Source of the DNA: Bellilinea sp.
GTDB lineage: Bacteria > Chloroflexota > Anaerolineae > Anaerolineales > Anaerolineaceae
Length of the DNA: 64,000 nucleotides
NCBI GenBank assembly: GCA_026003615.1
Contig: BPHQ01000001.1
Coordinates: 992,001 to 1,056,000, forward strand
Direction: 5' to 3'
Both the position numbers and the translations under genes were made by a program. Below are positions 11,195 through 20,868 of this stretch, piece by piece; position 1 is the first letter of the stretch; each line of letters begins with the position of its first letter. The notes beneath the pieces were generated by a model that was given only the letters and a program-made list of their open reading frames with translations, was not told the origin of the DNA and did no database searches.

Positions 11195-12409
11195 CTACCC
11201 ATTCAAATCTTGGCGGATGAGTAACTCACGCTGACTAAGGTCGTCCAACACCCGCATCAACGCCCAATAAAGAATTAGTTGAACACCAACAAGGATCATC
11301 ATTGCACCACCAAGCAAGTACAACCAGAGTCTTTCAATTTCCCATCCCGAAATACCCAGAATCAAGCTAACAATACTGAGAACCAAACCAGCCAATAAGG
11401 TGACACTGCCCAATAAACCAAAACGACTTTCCAATGGCTTCTTAAAAATCGGTTTACCAAACAAACCTTGCCGGATGTTCTTTTTATAAAAAAGGGAAAC
11501 CAGATAGTTCGATGTTGCACCAAGAGCAAAAAGCGCAACGCCGGTTACCCCCGCGACCATTCCTGCAAACAGAGCGGCAACACCCCACGGCCCAATTGTG
11601 GTAACTCCCGCCAATCGAAACATAACCAATCCGAGAATTGATAAAAATGCGAGAAATACACCTGCCAGCCCCATGATTCCTAAAACTCGAACGGGATTGT
11701 AGGCCATCACTGTCCACACCATGGATTGGAGAAAAAGCAGACCGTCACGAATCACACTCAATTTGGATCGTCCGATTCGTTCGCTGTATGGAATTGGAAC
11801 TTCACACATGCGAACACCTTCGTGAACAGCCCGGGTACTCATGACGGGGGTGAGATTTAAACCATTCGGCAAAGGGTAAATTTGGCTTAAAATTTCTCGC
11901 TTCACGACTCGCATACCACTGGCTGAGTCAGTAATTTTTTGCCACCCTAACATGGTCAATAAACCAGCAAAGAAAATATTTCCCACCCGGCGGGTTGCCG
12001 GCATCTGGCTTTGCTCGCCAGCCATCCGTGAGCCAATCACTAAATCCGCCCCATTCAGAGCCTTTTCACAAAGCAAGGGAAAATATTCCGGCGGATAGGT
12101 TCCATCGGCATCTAAAAATCCAATAAGTTCGCCTTTGGCTCTGGAAAAACCCGTTTTTAAGGCACCCCCATAGCCTTTATTAACTTCGTGAGTGATAATG
12201 AATACATTTTCATCCCGGTCGGCAATTTTCTGAGCAATGATGCCGGTTTGGTCTTTCGAACCATCATCTACTACTAACAGCTCTAATTCATCCACGCCGA
12301 CTTCTTTTAAAGCAGGCCGAATTGACAGAACCCTTTCCATAATCTCGGCAATACCATTTTCTTCGTTATAGGCGGGAATAACAACGGATAAGGTGCACAC
12401 TTCTACCAT
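11195..12409 (-). CDS. DPM1-like family 2 glycosyltransferase with C-terminal membrane segments
   Basis: The GT-A domain begins LSVVIPAYNEENGI and has LLVVDDGSKDQT and FLDADGTYPPEYF, the motifs of polyprenyl-phosphate sugar transferases (DPM1/GtrB type). After about residue 235 come four hydrophobic segments and a short cytosolic tail. The enzyme likely attaches a sugar to undecaprenyl phosphate. The frame is open to 12604, but the extra 65 residues only mirror the overlapping acyltransferase gene. ATG 12409, five bases after that gene's stop and preceded by GAAAGG, is the sensible start and gives 404 residues. It is the only nucleotide-sugar-dependent GT in this array, so other GTs must be encoded elsewhere. 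Confidence 0.9.
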   Translation of the reverse strand: MVEVCTLSVVIPAYNEENGIAEIMERVLSIRPALKEVGVDELELLVVDDGSKDQTGIIAQKIADRDENVFIITHEVNKGYGGALKTGFSRAKGELIGFLDADGTYPPEYFPLLCEKALNGADLVIGSRMAGEQSQMPATRRVGNIFFAGLLTMLGWQKITDSASGMRVVKREILSQIYPLPNGLNLTPVMSTRAVHEGVRMCEVPIPYSERIGRSKLSVIRDGLLFLQSMVWTVMAYNPVRVLGIMGLAGVFLAFLSILGLVMFRLAGVTTIGPWGVAALFAGMVAGVTGVALFALGATSNYLVSLFYKKNIRQGLFGKPIFKKPLESRFGLLGSVTLLAGLVLSIVSLILGISGWEIERLWLYLLGGAMMILVGVQLILYWALMRVLDDLSQRELLIRQDLNG

Positions 12410-12413
12410 CCTT

Positions 12414-13172
12414 TCAAAAATAAACTTTCTTGTCCGCAGATAATTTGACCTCACTGGTCGAACGAATGACCCTTGCCGGCACACCTCCAACAACCGTATG
12501 AGCAGGCACATCTTTTGTAACCACCGCACCCGCAGCAACAACCGCCCCTTTTCCAACACGAACTCCATCTGTAATGATTGCACCTGCACCCAACCAAACA
12601 TCATCCTCTATGGTGATTCCCTCTGCCGTAATTCCTTGTTCTATAAAAGATAAGTCAGGGTTATTAAACACATGATTTACGGCTAATAATTGGGTAAACG
12701 GAGAAGTGAATACTCGATCTCCAATGAAAACTCCCCCTTGCCCTCGTATCACACAATATTCACCAATAAGACAATTTTTTCCAATCTTTATTCCCGCGGT
12801 GGGAATCTCGCGAAAATTATAGACATGCAAGATTGCACCGTGCATCACGATGCTGTTCTCCCCAATTTCAATACCGTTTGGGCAGGCGTGCAGGTAAGTC
12901 CCCTGGTCAAGGTAAACCCCACGACCAAGACGAATGTGATTTGCAAACCGCAGACGAACTCCATTTTCAATCGCTACCAGCCCATCCATTTGCATGATCA
13001 AACGATATAAAATTGCACGAAGACCGATTCCAATAAGGGTTGGTATCCAACCAATGCTTAAGTACAAGAATTGTTCGAGAACATACCGAAGGGGATTGGA
13101 AGCCTGACGGCTTAAGTAAAGACCGATTGAATTTTTCTCTGAGCTCTTTAAATTTGACTTAGGAGTTTCCAA
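12414..13172 (-). CDS. Left-handed beta-helix (hexapeptide repeat) acyltransferase
   Basis: From about residue 60 the protein shows hexapeptide repeats of the I/V-G-x-x-x-x type ([62 protein letters not shown]). It ends with the LbH landmark [17 protein letters not shown]. These trimeric enzymes acetylate sugars or similar alcohols from acetyl-CoA; the family histidine is likely in [10 protein letters not shown]. The best start is a TTG at 13172 with GGAG eight bases upstream; no in-frame ATG is available before residue 60. The next gene begins 4 bases after its stop. Acceptor unknown; probably a sugar of this cluster. Confidence 0.85.
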   Translation of the reverse strand: METPKSNLKSSEKNSIGLYLSRQASNPLRYVLEQFLYLSIGWIPTLIGIGLRAILYRLIMQMDGLVAIENGVRLRFANHIRLGRGVYLDQGTYLHACPNGIEIGENSIVMHGAILHVYNFREIPTAGIKIGKNCLIGEYCVIRGQGGVFIGDRVFTSPFTQLLAVNHVFNNPDLSFIEQGITAEGITIEDDVWLGAGAIITDGVRVGKGAVVAAGAVVTKDVPAHTVVGGVPARVIRSTSEVKLSADKKVYF

Positions 13173-13288
13173 CAGGCATGCTCCGCCATTACGACACAGG
13201 ATCGTAAGAAATTTTTTTATTACCCCTTACCGGATTGTGTGTTACCTCACACGAATGCGGCAGGTTTTTTACGAACATTCTTAAAAAT

Positions 13289-14437
13289 TTACTTCTCAAT
13301 CAAATGCGCTGCGGCTAGAATAGAAGGGGTCAATGATGTAGCCATTTTGGAAACGTATTCCAAATCTTCGGGGGAAAACTCGCCGCCCTGTGGATGGACA
13401 AGGGTAATCGAACCAAGCACTCGATCATTCACTGATAACGGAACCGAGACCGCTGATCGGCTTTTTGCCGGGTCACCATCCCATGGTCTTCTCAACCATC
13501 GCTCATCCTTGGCTGTGTTACTCACCAAAGCCGGTTTACGATTTTTGATTACCCAGCCCGCCAAACCATGCTGGCTTATCTCTGCCAGTTGTTCCATGGA
13601 TGGATTGGATACCTGGCCTTCCCGAACAGTCGCTCCAGCAATCACATTTCCCTTCTGATCGAGCAAAATTAACGTCCCACTGCTTGCCCCCGTGCTGCAC
13701 AAAGCGATTTGCAGCATGTAGCCCAAATTTTGTTCTTCGGTTTTGGAAGGGATTATTTTGATATCCTTGGTTCCCGTATCATCACCGCTATGAATAGCAC
13801 TATCGAATAGAGACTCGGCAAGAGATTTTGGTTCATTCAGGGGCAAGTCAACAGGTTCAGAAAATTGGGAAACCGTGATCTCCGCCATCTTCAGCAACGA
13901 ATAACAGACAACATGTTCGATGGACAGGTGTAAATCTTCGATATGCTGGATATTATGAGAAGGTACCCGGATTTCGAGATGGGTTATTTTGCCAAGCTTA
14001 CCGCCGTTATAACCTGTCATTCCTACTGTAAATGCACCAACTTTGTTTGCTAATTCAACCGCGTGAATTACATTTTCTGAATTACCACTGGTTGAAATAG
14101 CAATGACGATATCATTCGGTTGGACGAAATTTCTTAATTGATCCACGAATACATTCTCATACCCATGATCATTCGCCAAGGCCGAAAAAATAGACATGTT
14201 ATCCGATAAACCAATCACTTTGAAACCGGGTAGATCAGGAAATGCTGTATTCTTGGCAAGGTCACAAACAAAATGGGACGCAGTTGAAGCACTTCCACCG
14301 TTACCCATAATGAAAACCTGCCGGCCGTTCAATCGGGCATTGTGTAAAACGTGGACGAATTGATCAATTTTTTCAACAGGTAATTTCTGAATGGTTTGAT
14401 CCAATTCTGTCATGTATTCTCGAATGTACTCGATCAT
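13289..14437 (-). CDS. GmhA-like SIS isomerase fused to a C-terminal GAF domain
   Basis: Residues 1-195 are a SIS domain of the phosphoheptose isomerase type: MGNGGSASTASHF, ISTSGNSENV and VPSHNIQHIEDLHLSIEH. GmhA converts sedoheptulose 7-phosphate to D-glycero-D-manno-heptose 7-phosphate, and the next gene is a matching heptose kinase. In GmhA the last motif is usually R-I-Q-E-x-H; here it reads HIEDLH, so activity needs checking. Residues about 235-380 form a GAF domain (TLILLDQKGNVIAGA, GLAGWVIKNRKPALV, SAVSVPLSV), a small-molecule or redox sensor module not normally attached to GmhA (about 190 residues). A linker of about 40 polar residues separates them. The start has GAGGAGG upstream. 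The fusion could allow allosteric control of heptose synthesis. Confidence 0.85.
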   Translation of the reverse strand: MIEYIREYMTELDQTIQKLPVEKIDQFVHVLHNARLNGRQVFIMGNGGSASTASHFVCDLAKNTAFPDLPGFKVIGLSDNMSIFSALANDHGYENVFVDQLRNFVQPNDIVIAISTSGNSENVIHAVELANKVGAFTVGMTGYNGGKLGKITHLEIRVPSHNIQHIEDLHLSIEHVVCYSLLKMAEITVSQFSEPVDLPLNEPKSLAESLFDSAIHSGDDTGTKDIKIIPSKTEEQNLGYMLQIALCSTGASSGTLILLDQKGNVIAGATVREGQVSNPSMEQLAEISQHGLAGWVIKNRKPALVSNTAKDERWLRRPWDGDPAKSRSAVSVPLSVNDRVLGSITLVHPQGGEFSPEDLEYVSKMATSLTPSILAAAHLIEK

Positions 14438-14474
14438 TTTGACCTCCTCAGGAACTTGTCACATTCAGCGTGGT

Positions 14475-15449
14475 TTAGCGTCGGTAATTGAAAATCGTTT
14501 TTGAGCCATCCGGCTCGAGTCGGATGGGGACTTCTCTTAATCCACTCAATGAACTACGAACCGATTCGCGTTTATCATAAGGACAATAAAGCAATAAAAA
14601 TCCACCTCCGCCGGCTCCGGTTACCTTACCTCCGAGCGCTCCAGCCTTGCGAGCAGTATTGTAAATCTCCTCGATTTGGCCATTACTAATTTTGCTGGCC
14701 AGTTGTTTTTTGTACTGCCAGCTTTCGTGAAGCAAGGTACCAATTACATCAATATTTCCTTTTTCGAGCTCCTCTTTGGCCACATAAGCCAATTGTTTTA
14801 ATTGGCGTAATGTCGCCTTGTTTTCGCGTATGTTGTCTTTTTGTTCGGTCAAAATGCTTGCTGCTTGCCTGGTTGTTCCAGTGAAGTAAAGCAGAAGATT
14901 TTCATTCAAACGTGTCATTAAGAGATCATCCAGCGGTAACGGATAATTGCAAACCTCGCCACTATTTGAAAACTCAAAAAATCGCAACCCTCCATAAGCA
15001 GCAATGTACTGGTCTTGCACCCCGATTGGTTTTTTTAGAATATCAATCTCAATTTCACAGGCTTCTCTGGCCAATTGTTCTGCATTGATGGAGCAGTTAA
15101 GATAGGCATACATCGCATGCAAAGCGCCAACCGTTACTGTGCTGGAAGATCCGAGTCCTGACCCCGATGGAATATCCCCCATGGTGGTAATCTCAACTCC
15201 TTTGGTGATTCCCACTTTTTTTAGGGCTTCCCGAATTAACTCGTGTTGAATATCGTTAACGTTTTCAACAATTTCTGTTCGCGTATAACCAACACGTAAA
15301 AAATCATCAAATCTGCGCTTTATGGTTACAAAAATATATTTGTCAATGGCCGACGACAATACACACCCGCCTTCTTCCATGTAGTAAGAAGGAAAATCCG
15401 TTCCTCCCCCAAAGAAACTGATTCGTAGAGGGGTTTGAACGATGATCAA
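14475..15449 (-). CDS. hddA: GHMP-family sugar kinase, HddA-like (D-glycero-D-manno-heptose 7-phosphate kinase)
   Basis: The protein (324 residues) opens with [20 protein letters not shown], the N-terminal motif of heptose and fucose kinases. It has the GHMP phosphate loop [19 protein letters not shown] and the C-terminal [17 protein letters not shown]. HddA phosphorylates D-glycero-D-manno-heptose 7-phosphate at C1 for GDP-heptose. The gmhA-like gene directly downstream supports this. The phosphatase (gmhB) and nucleotidyltransferase (hddC) needed to finish the pathway are not in the window. Its ATG overlaps the stop of the epimerase gene (ATGA). Other GHMP sugar kinases cannot be excluded without alignment. 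Confidence 0.82.
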   Translation of the reverse strand: MIIVQTPLRISFFGGGTDFPSYYMEEGGCVLSSAIDKYIFVTIKRRFDDFLRVGYTRTEIVENVNDIQHELIREALKKVGITKGVEITTMGDIPSGSGLGSSSTVTVGALHAMYAYLNCSINAEQLAREACEIEIDILKKPIGVQDQYIAAYGGLRFFEFSNSGEVCNYPLPLDDLLMTRLNENLLLYFTGTTRQAASILTEQKDNIRENKATLRQLKQLAYVAKEELEKGNIDVIGTLLHESWQYKKQLASKISNGQIEEIYNTARKAGALGGKVTGAGGGGFLLLYCPYDKRESVRSSLSGLREVPIRLEPDGSKTIFNYRR

Positions 15450-16378
15450 TTCACCAACTCCGTTTGCCTGAAGAATTCAACCGTTTTTCGGAGACCCTGA
15501 ATTAATGAAGTCTTAGGTTTCCAACCCGTTTCCGATTGGAATTTCTTGCTGTCCAGGTAGATTCTGCGGGTTTCGCCCAGTCTCGCAGGACCAAATTGGG
15601 CTTTTTTTGAGTATTGGAGAATCTCGCTGAGCCCTTCGAAAATTTGAATGACATTGGTCGGTTTTCCCGTTCCAAGGTTAAACACATAACCACCTGATGA
15701 CAAAGAAAGCGCAATGCGGTTGGCTTCGGCGACATCATCTACATATACAAAATCTCTTTCTTGTAATCCATCCCCATGAATAACAACGGTTTCACCTCGA
15801 GACATCTGTCCAGTAAATATTGCTACCACACCAGCTTCGCCTTTGGGATCCTGACGAGGGCCGTAAACATTTGGATAGCGGAACACAACATAATCCAGTC
15901 CATACATAACGCGATACATGTATAAATAGAGTTCCGTCATAAACTTTGTTCCACCATACTGACAAATGGGTTGAATGGGATGTTCTTCGTCGCAAGGAAG
16001 ATATTTCGGTTCGCCATAAACCGTTCCTCCCGATGAAGCGTAAATAAATTGCTTCACCTCATATTTTCGGGCGCACTCCAGAACATTCAAGGAACCTTTC
16101 ACATTCACATCCGCATCATAGAGCGGATCGGCTACGGAGCGGCGCACATCCATTTGAGCTGCATGATGATTGACAACATCGGGACGTTCTTTTTCAAATA
16201 TCTGGGCAAGATTAGAACTGCGGATGTCAATCTGATAAAATGTGGCCGCAGGGTTAATATTGGCATACTTGCCAGTTACCAGATTATCCACCACAACAAC
16301 ATCGTGTCCCTCCTGAATGAGGAGATCTACCACATTCGAACCAATAAAACCAGCCCCGCCAGTTACCAGAATTTTCAT
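15446..16378 (-). CDS. NAD-dependent nucleotide-sugar epimerase/dehydratase (extended SDR)
   Basis: The Rossmann motif GGAGFIGS lies at the N-terminus and the catalytic tyrosine-lysine pair in YGGTKFMTE, with [13 protein letters not shown] and [13 protein letters not shown] typical of GalE-like UDP-sugar 4-epimerases. ATG 16378 is chosen because the longer open frame to 16519 would overlap the sugar transferase gene and its extra residues have no family similarity; GAAAGG lies about 11 bases upstream. The 310-residue length is normal for the family. It overlaps the kinase gene by four bases. It should supply a nucleotide sugar to this array; the exact substrate is not predictable. Confidence 0.88.
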   Translation of the reverse strand: MKILVTGGAGFIGSNVVDLLIQEGHDVVVVDNLVTGKYANINPAATFYQIDIRSSNLAQIFEKERPDVVNHHAAQMDVRRSVADPLYDADVNVKGSLNVLECARKYEVKQFIYASSGGTVYGEPKYLPCDEEHPIQPICQYGGTKFMTELYLYMYRVMYGLDYVVFRYPNVYGPRQDPKGEAGVVAIFTGQMSRGETVVIHGDGLQERDFVYVDDVAEANRIALSLSSGGYVFNLGTGKPTNVIQIFEGLSEILQYSKKAQFGPARLGETRRIYLDSKKFQSETGWKPKTSLIQGLRKTVEFFRQTELVN

Positions 16379-16394
16379 GATCTTTATGACCTTT

Positions 16395-17903
16395 CTAATA
16401 GGCACCGCGTTTACTAAGCACGGCGGGTATAGTTTGTATAAGTAACTGAATGTCCATCCAGATATTCCAGTTGCGGATGTAATACATATCAAATCGAACT
16501 CGTTCCTGGTAACTGACATCGGAACGACCTGATACTTGCCATTTCCCGGTGATACCGGGCTTGACGGTTAGCAGATTAATTCCCCATTTCTTATATTCTT
16601 CCAATTCCGGGGCTGTAATCATCCTCGGTCCCACCAACGACATCTCGTTTCTAAGAACATTAAATAATTGTGGAAGTTCGTCCAGACTGGTTTTTCTCAA
16701 AATCCGACCGATTCGAGTAATTCGAGGGTCGTCTTTTATTTTGTGATGTAGGGCCAGTTCTTGTTTCTTATCAGGATACTGTTCAAGAATAGCGTCTCCG
16801 TTGACCACCATGGTCCGAAATTTGAAGGCGTCAAATTCTTTCCCGTTGACACCTAATACACGTCTTCGATGAATGATTGGGCCAGGAGAATCAAGTTTGA
16901 TAGCAAGGGCAATAAAGAGAAGAAGCGGGGAGATCAAAATCAACAACGGGATGGACAGCCCATAGTCCAATGCCATCTTTAAGGCTTGTTCACTACCGGT
17001 TAATCGCACCTTGTTGACTTCGACAAGTGGAACCCATGCAAATTCCCTAACACTCAGACCTGTGGTGATTATTTCATAGAGGCCAGAAGAAATTCTCAAT
17101 TTGACTTTATCGGAAGTGCCAAACTTTTCAAAAATATCCAGCAAATCTTCCCGACTTAAAGCACTGCTGGTAAGAATCACTTCATCAATACGATGTTTTT
17201 CGATCAAGTCTCCCAACTGTTTCAGATCGCCTAAAACTCGATATTTCTTTTCGGTTTCAATAGAATTATCGTGATTTGAGATAAACCCGAGTAACCTTAA
17301 TCCCGAATAACGGACATCACTTAATTGTTCTGCCATTTCGGCAGATTCCTGGTTATAACCAACAATTACAGCTCTTGATAAAAAGTAACCGTAAGTCCTT
17401 AGAAAATAGGCAACCCGCCGGAGTAAAAACCGGCCCAACGCTGTAAAGAAAAATGCAGAAAACCACGCAATCAAAATCCAACCGCGTGCAAAAACAATAC
17501 GAGGTTCAAAAAAACCAACTGCAATAACGATGATCATCGCCAGTGTGTTTGCTTCAAAGAGCAGGTGATACTCACGCACACCTCCAAGCAAATTCTCCCG
17601 TCTATACAGCCCTCTCAGCAAAAAAACCGCCAACCAGGTGGGAATAATGAGTATTACCAACCCCTCGTAATACTCAATGGATGTCAAAGCTCTTGGGTCA
17701 AAGAAAGGTAAGGTTAATTCAAACCGAATGAGATAAGCAAATCGTAGTCCTAATGCAATGTTCAAACCGTCGCTAATCAATAACATCGCGCCGAAAAGAA
17801 TCCACTCCCAATGCCGGGAACGGATTCCGGTTGTTGAAGCAAAAGTCTTTTCGCGTATTGGGTCAGCAGTTAATTCTTTGTCATTCAGGTATGAGAAACG
17901 CAT
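16395..17903 (-). CDS. Polyprenyl-phosphate sugar-1-phosphate transferase (WbaP/EpsE type)
   Basis: This integral membrane enzyme starts lipid-linked glycan assembly by moving a sugar-1-phosphate onto undecaprenyl phosphate. The N-terminal third has four to five membrane helices, the middle has a nucleotide-binding-like fold (RAVIVGYNQESAEMAEQL, DEVILTSSALS), and the C-terminal 200 residues are the catalytic domain: KLDSPGPIIHRRRVLG, FKFRTM, RITRIGRILRKTSLDELPQL and MSLVGPRM. The 502-residue length matches EpsE/WbaP-type proteins. AGGTGG stands 6 bases before ATG 17903. It is the first gene of the array and follows a promoter and a leader of about 110 bases. Confidence 0.93.
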   Translation of the reverse strand: MRFSYLNDKELTADPIREKTFASTTGIRSRHWEWILFGAMLLISDGLNIALGLRFAYLIRFELTLPFFDPRALTSIEYYEGLVILIIPTWLAVFLLRGLYRRENLLGGVREYHLLFEANTLAMIIVIAVGFFEPRIVFARGWILIAWFSAFFFTALGRFLLRRVAYFLRTYGYFLSRAVIVGYNQESAEMAEQLSDVRYSGLRLLGFISNHDNSIETEKKYRVLGDLKQLGDLIEKHRIDEVILTSSALSREDLLDIFEKFGTSDKVKLRISSGLYEIITTGLSVREFAWVPLVEVNKVRLTGSEQALKMALDYGLSIPLLILISPLLLFIALAIKLDSPGPIIHRRRVLGVNGKEFDAFKFRTMVVNGDAILEQYPDKKQELALHHKIKDDPRITRIGRILRKTSLDELPQLFNVLRNEMSLVGPRMITAPELEEYKKWGINLLTVKPGITGKWQVSGRSDVSYQERVRFDMYYIRNWNIWMDIQLLIQTIPAVLSKRGAY

Positions 17904-18397
17904 GAAAGACCACCTAATATTGACTTTGAACGATTTATCCGAATCGGGATACTTCGAACTTAAACCTGCATCATTTATCCACGATTCGGCAAGACCAATA
18001 ATTAACTAACTTTATAAAAATTGTACAACACCGGATAAACCAGTCAATCTTTTATAAATAAATTCTAAAAAAAGAATAAGAAATCCAAAACGAACTATAA
18101 GAAATAAACTCGGCTCCTAAAAAAGATCAATTGAGTAGGGCGGGGGTATAAAATCACACGAAAAATTACCGGTTTTCTTGCCTTAAAATTGAACTTCCCC
18201 CAATTATTTATTGACGAATTGAAAATTCTCTATTTTGTACTTTTTTACCGATGCAGGGGAGTATTGATGTTTACTTTTTTATACCCAATATAATAATTCT
18301 TATCATGGGTTATTAACGGGATTACTCTCGCTTTTGACCAATTTGAGACAAATTAGCCCGCCTTCACTTTTAAAAAGATATGGCGATTATCAAGATA
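17904..18397. other. AT-rich intergenic region upstream of the glycan array
   Basis: This 494-base stretch contains no credible coding frame. Its left part holds the promoter and leader of the sugar transferase gene. The rest is very AT-rich with scattered A and T tracts and short imperfect repeats (ATAAGAAAT appears twice near 18,076-18,106). No strong terminator was found for the pxpA transcript entering from the right, so read-through into the glycan array is possible. I recognise no riboswitch here. Confidence 0.7.
18020..18047 (-). promoter_or_regulatory. Predicted sigma-70 promoter of the glycan array
   Basis: Read on the minus strand, TTGACT (18047-18042) and TACAAT (18025-18020) are separated by 16 bases. 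Transcription would start near 18,013, leaving a leader of about 110 bases before the sugar transferase ATG at 17903. Confidence 0.6.
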
Positions 18398-19159
18398 TCA
18401 TGCTGCAAAATTTTTGATGATTATTCCCGCCTCTTCTAAAGCCGAACGCACTGCAATTGCTACATCTAATGCGTTTGGCGAATCGCCGTGAATACACAAG
18501 GTATCTATCTGAATGTTTTCAGGTAAATTTTCTTGTTGAATATTTATTCCCTCCTTTGCCAGGCGCACGGCTTGTTCCGCGGCTTTGACCGGGTCATGGA
18601 TAATTGAGCCTGGATACTCGCGCGGCATCAATCTTCCGTTCGCAAGATAACCCCGTTCTACAAATCCTTCCTGTGCGATTTTCATACCCATATCCAACCC
18701 AATTGTTACCAATATCGAACCGGCCATACCAACTATAGTCAAATTCCGACTAAAACGTCTCACTGCCGAAATAATGGCCTTAGCCAGTTGGTAATCCTCA
18801 GCTGCCTGATTGTAGAGCGCTCCGTGAGGCTTGACATGAGTCATTTCCACACCAATGGATCGAATGAAACCCCATAACGCTCCAATTTGATACAGAACCA
18901 TTGCCTCAACTTCCTCTGGGGTCATTTCCATTTTTCGGCGTCCAAAACCTTGCAGGTCCGGATACCCGGGATGTGCGCCAATGGCCAGATTGTGTTTTAC
19001 AGCATTCTCCACAGTCCTTTGAATGACGACAGGATCGCCAGCATGGAAACCGCAGGCTAAACTCACCGAAGTCAGATATGGCATGAGTTCTTCATCTCTG
19101 CCAAGAATATATCGCCCATAGCTTTCCCCCATATCGCAATTTAAGTCAATAGATCTCAT
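18398..19159 (-). CDS. pxpA: 5-oxoprolinase subunit A (LamB/YcsF family)
   Basis: The protein begins MRSIDLNCDMGESYG, the LamB/YcsF signature, and has SLACGFHAGDP, IGAHPGYPDLQGFGRR, HVKPHGALYNQ and the C-terminal LCIHGDSPNA. PxpA is the hydrolase-like partner of PxpBC in ATP-dependent cleavage of 5-oxoproline to glutamate. ATG 19159 is preferred to 19183 because AGGAG lies 8 bases upstream and the start overlaps the pxpC stop as ATGA. The 253-residue length is usual for the family. It is the last gene of the proB-proA-pxpB-pxpC-pxpA run. Confidence 0.94.
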   Translation of the reverse strand: MRSIDLNCDMGESYGRYILGRDEELMPYLTSVSLACGFHAGDPVVIQRTVENAVKHNLAIGAHPGYPDLQGFGRRKMEMTPEEVEAMVLYQIGALWGFIRSIGVEMTHVKPHGALYNQAAEDYQLAKAIISAVRRFSRNLTIVGMAGSILVTIGLDMGMKIAQEGFVERGYLANGRLMPREYPGSIIHDPVKAAEQAVRLAKEGINIQQENLPENIQIDTLCIHGDSPNALDVAIAVRSALEEAGIIIKNFAA

Positions 19160-20139
19160 TGAATTGCTCCTGCCCATTGCCACATTTGTGTAGAGTTTTG
19201 GAAATTATCAAAAAGATCAAGTTTTCTCAACATAGCCGCATATGCTTCTCGACCATTTTCTGGAGATACCCGTACAAACCGCACCCGATTCGTGAGGGGT
19301 TCACATTGAGCCAGAATCGGTATATCTGCCCGGATTAAAACCCCAATAATTGGGTAACCCCCGCTGACTGGTGAATCTGCCATCATCACAATTAGCTCGC
19401 CTTGTGGGGTTAGTTGGATGGCTCCGGGAAGCATTCCAACAGAAATCAAATCCCCTGATAAACTCGCCTTCAAAACCTCGCCTTGCAGGCGATATCCAAC
19501 ACGATTGGATGAGAGGGAAACCAGAAAAGTATTTTGGAAAAACCAATCGTAAACCCCTCGATCCAACAAGCTGGAATGGGGTCCAATGACCACCCTTAAA
19601 ACAGGAGTAGCCGTATAGTTAAGCACTGCCTCTGGATAAAAACGATGGGTAAAATTTTCTAATCGGCTTTTGCTTTTCCCAATTGGAAGTTGATCCCCCT
19701 CTCGGAGTAGTCGCCCAAACCAACCCCCAAAGCCGCCTACTAAATACGTCGCACGTGAACCCATAGTAGAATCTACATCTATTCCCCCATGAACGCCAAT
19801 AACAGCCCACATCCCACCCCCTTCATGAGTGACCTGAACAATCTGACCGGCACGCACCATAAACGATTGCCAGAGACTCATCTTTTGTCCTTCCAACCAA
19901 AGCGAAAACCCCCTACCACAAACAGCGATCAGTAAATTTTCCAGGACTCGAAATCGAATTCCTCCCAATCCAACCTCAATCGCCGCGCAGTTATCTGAAT
20001 TTCCGACCAGCCTGTTCGCTGCTCGTAAGGCAAATTCATCCATAGCACCACTGCGTGGCACCCCCGATTGTCCCCACCCAATCCTTCCTAAATCCTGGAT
20101 AGAAGAAAAGTAACCACCGTCTAATACTTCAATCATCAT
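19156..20139 (-). CDS. pxpC: 5-oxoprolinase subunit C (biotin-dependent carboxyltransferase-like, YbgK/KipA)
   Basis: The 327-residue protein starts MMIEVLDGGYFSSIQDLGR and has GQSGVPRSGAMDEFALRAANRLVG, the conserved N-terminus of the KipA/YbgK family. Near its end it has the SPVSGGYPIIGVLI stretch. With PxpB it forms the ATP-using complex that phosphorylates 5-oxoproline for ring opening. The start overlaps the pxpB stop by 11 bases and has no clear ribosome site, which suggests translational coupling. The start could equally be the second ATG at 20136. All three subunits are present and apparently intact. Confidence 0.93.
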   Translation of the reverse strand: MMIEVLDGGYFSSIQDLGRIGWGQSGVPRSGAMDEFALRAANRLVGNSDNCAAIEVGLGGIRFRVLENLLIAVCGRGFSLWLEGQKMSLWQSFMVRAGQIVQVTHEGGGMWAVIGVHGGIDVDSTMGSRATYLVGGFGGWFGRLLREGDQLPIGKSKSRLENFTHRFYPEAVLNYTATPVLRVVIGPHSSLLDRGVYDWFFQNTFLVSLSSNRVGYRLQGEVLKASLSGDLISVGMLPGAIQLTPQGELIVMMADSPVSGGYPIIGVLIRADIPILAQCEPLTNRVRFVRVSPENGREAYAAMLRKLDLFDNFQNSTQMWQWAGAIQ

Positions 20140-20806
20140 CGAAAATCACGTTCGATACAGGTATAAATTGTAAACGGTCACCCGGTTTGAGTAAAATATG
20201 AGGCTCATTTTTCGGATCGAATAATCTCAGCGGCGTCCGTCCAATTATTCGCCAGCCCCCAGGTGATTCCCTCGGATAGATTCCAGTCTGTTTTCCCGCA
20301 ATCCCCACCGAGCCGGCCGGGACTTTGGTTCGGGGTGAAGCAAGGCGAGGAACAGCAATTTTTGAGTTCATTCCACCAAGGTAAGGAAATCCGGGACTAA
20401 AACCCATCATAAAAACCACGTATTCTGGTTCGCTGTGAAGGCGAATAACCTCTTGTGAGGTTAATTGAGTATATTCCGCCACAAATTCAAGATCAGGCCC
20501 ATAAACTCCTCCGTATATTGTTGGAATTTGCACAACTTTATCGGGACGAAAAACTGTTGCTTGGGTTTGATCTAATCCTTCAATTATCCAATAATGCAGA
20601 ACATCATAATCCACTTGAAAAGGGTCAAATTCGATAAGCAATGAGGCGTAGGCCGGGATTAATTCTTTGATTCCCCCCGTATTAACCTTGTCTAGCCATT
20701 CTCTTAAGAGATGAACTTGTTGATTGATTTTTATATCAATCTCGTCACCAAGAATAACCAACACCCCACATTCACCAAATGGTTCAATTCGAAAATGGGT
20801 TTTCAT
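20129..20806 (-). CDS. pxpB: 5-oxoprolinase subunit B (YbgJ/KipI family)
   Basis: The protein (225 residues from ATG 20806) has the family landmarks FGECGVLVILGD, IPTIYGGVYGPDLEFVA, FMMGFSPGFPYLGGM and PAGSVGIAGKQTGIYPRESPG. It pairs with PxpC. An in-frame start at 20905 exists but would run inside proA and adds an unrelated tail, so 20806 is taken; a weak GGAAA is its only ribosome site. It follows proA by 62 bases, keeping the pxp genes in one probable transcript with the proline genes. Confidence 0.93.
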   Translation of the reverse strand: MKTHFRIEPFGECGVLVILGDEIDIKINQQVHLLREWLDKVNTGGIKELIPAYASLLIEFDPFQVDYDVLHYWIIEGLDQTQATVFRPDKVVQIPTIYGGVYGPDLEFVAEYTQLTSQEVIRLHSEPEYVVFMMGFSPGFPYLGGMNSKIAVPRLASPRTKVPAGSVGIAGKQTGIYPRESPGGWRIIGRTPLRLFDPKNEPHILLKPGDRLQFIPVSNVIFDDD

Positions 20807-20868
20807 CGCAGAGTTTCCGGCTGAGAAGAAGAAGAACAGATAGATAGATCTAAGGCTTGTCTTATGAT

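Noticed and set aside
12410-12604. N-terminal extension of the GT2 frame
   Set aside because: These 65 codons lie wholly inside the hexapeptide acyltransferase gene and have no GT2 similarity; ATG 12409 gives the family start.
13173-13288. Small hairpin GTGTTACCTCACAC near 13,241
   Set aside because: The stem is short and lacks a T-run or other context; it is likely chance.
16379-16519. N-terminal extension of the epimerase frame
   Set aside because: It overlaps the sugar transferase gene; the Rossmann motif begins directly after ATG 16378.
17904-18397. Riboswitch in the long leader region
   Set aside because: I looked for c-di-GMP, SAM and cobalamin consensus pieces and found none; the region is simply AT-rich.
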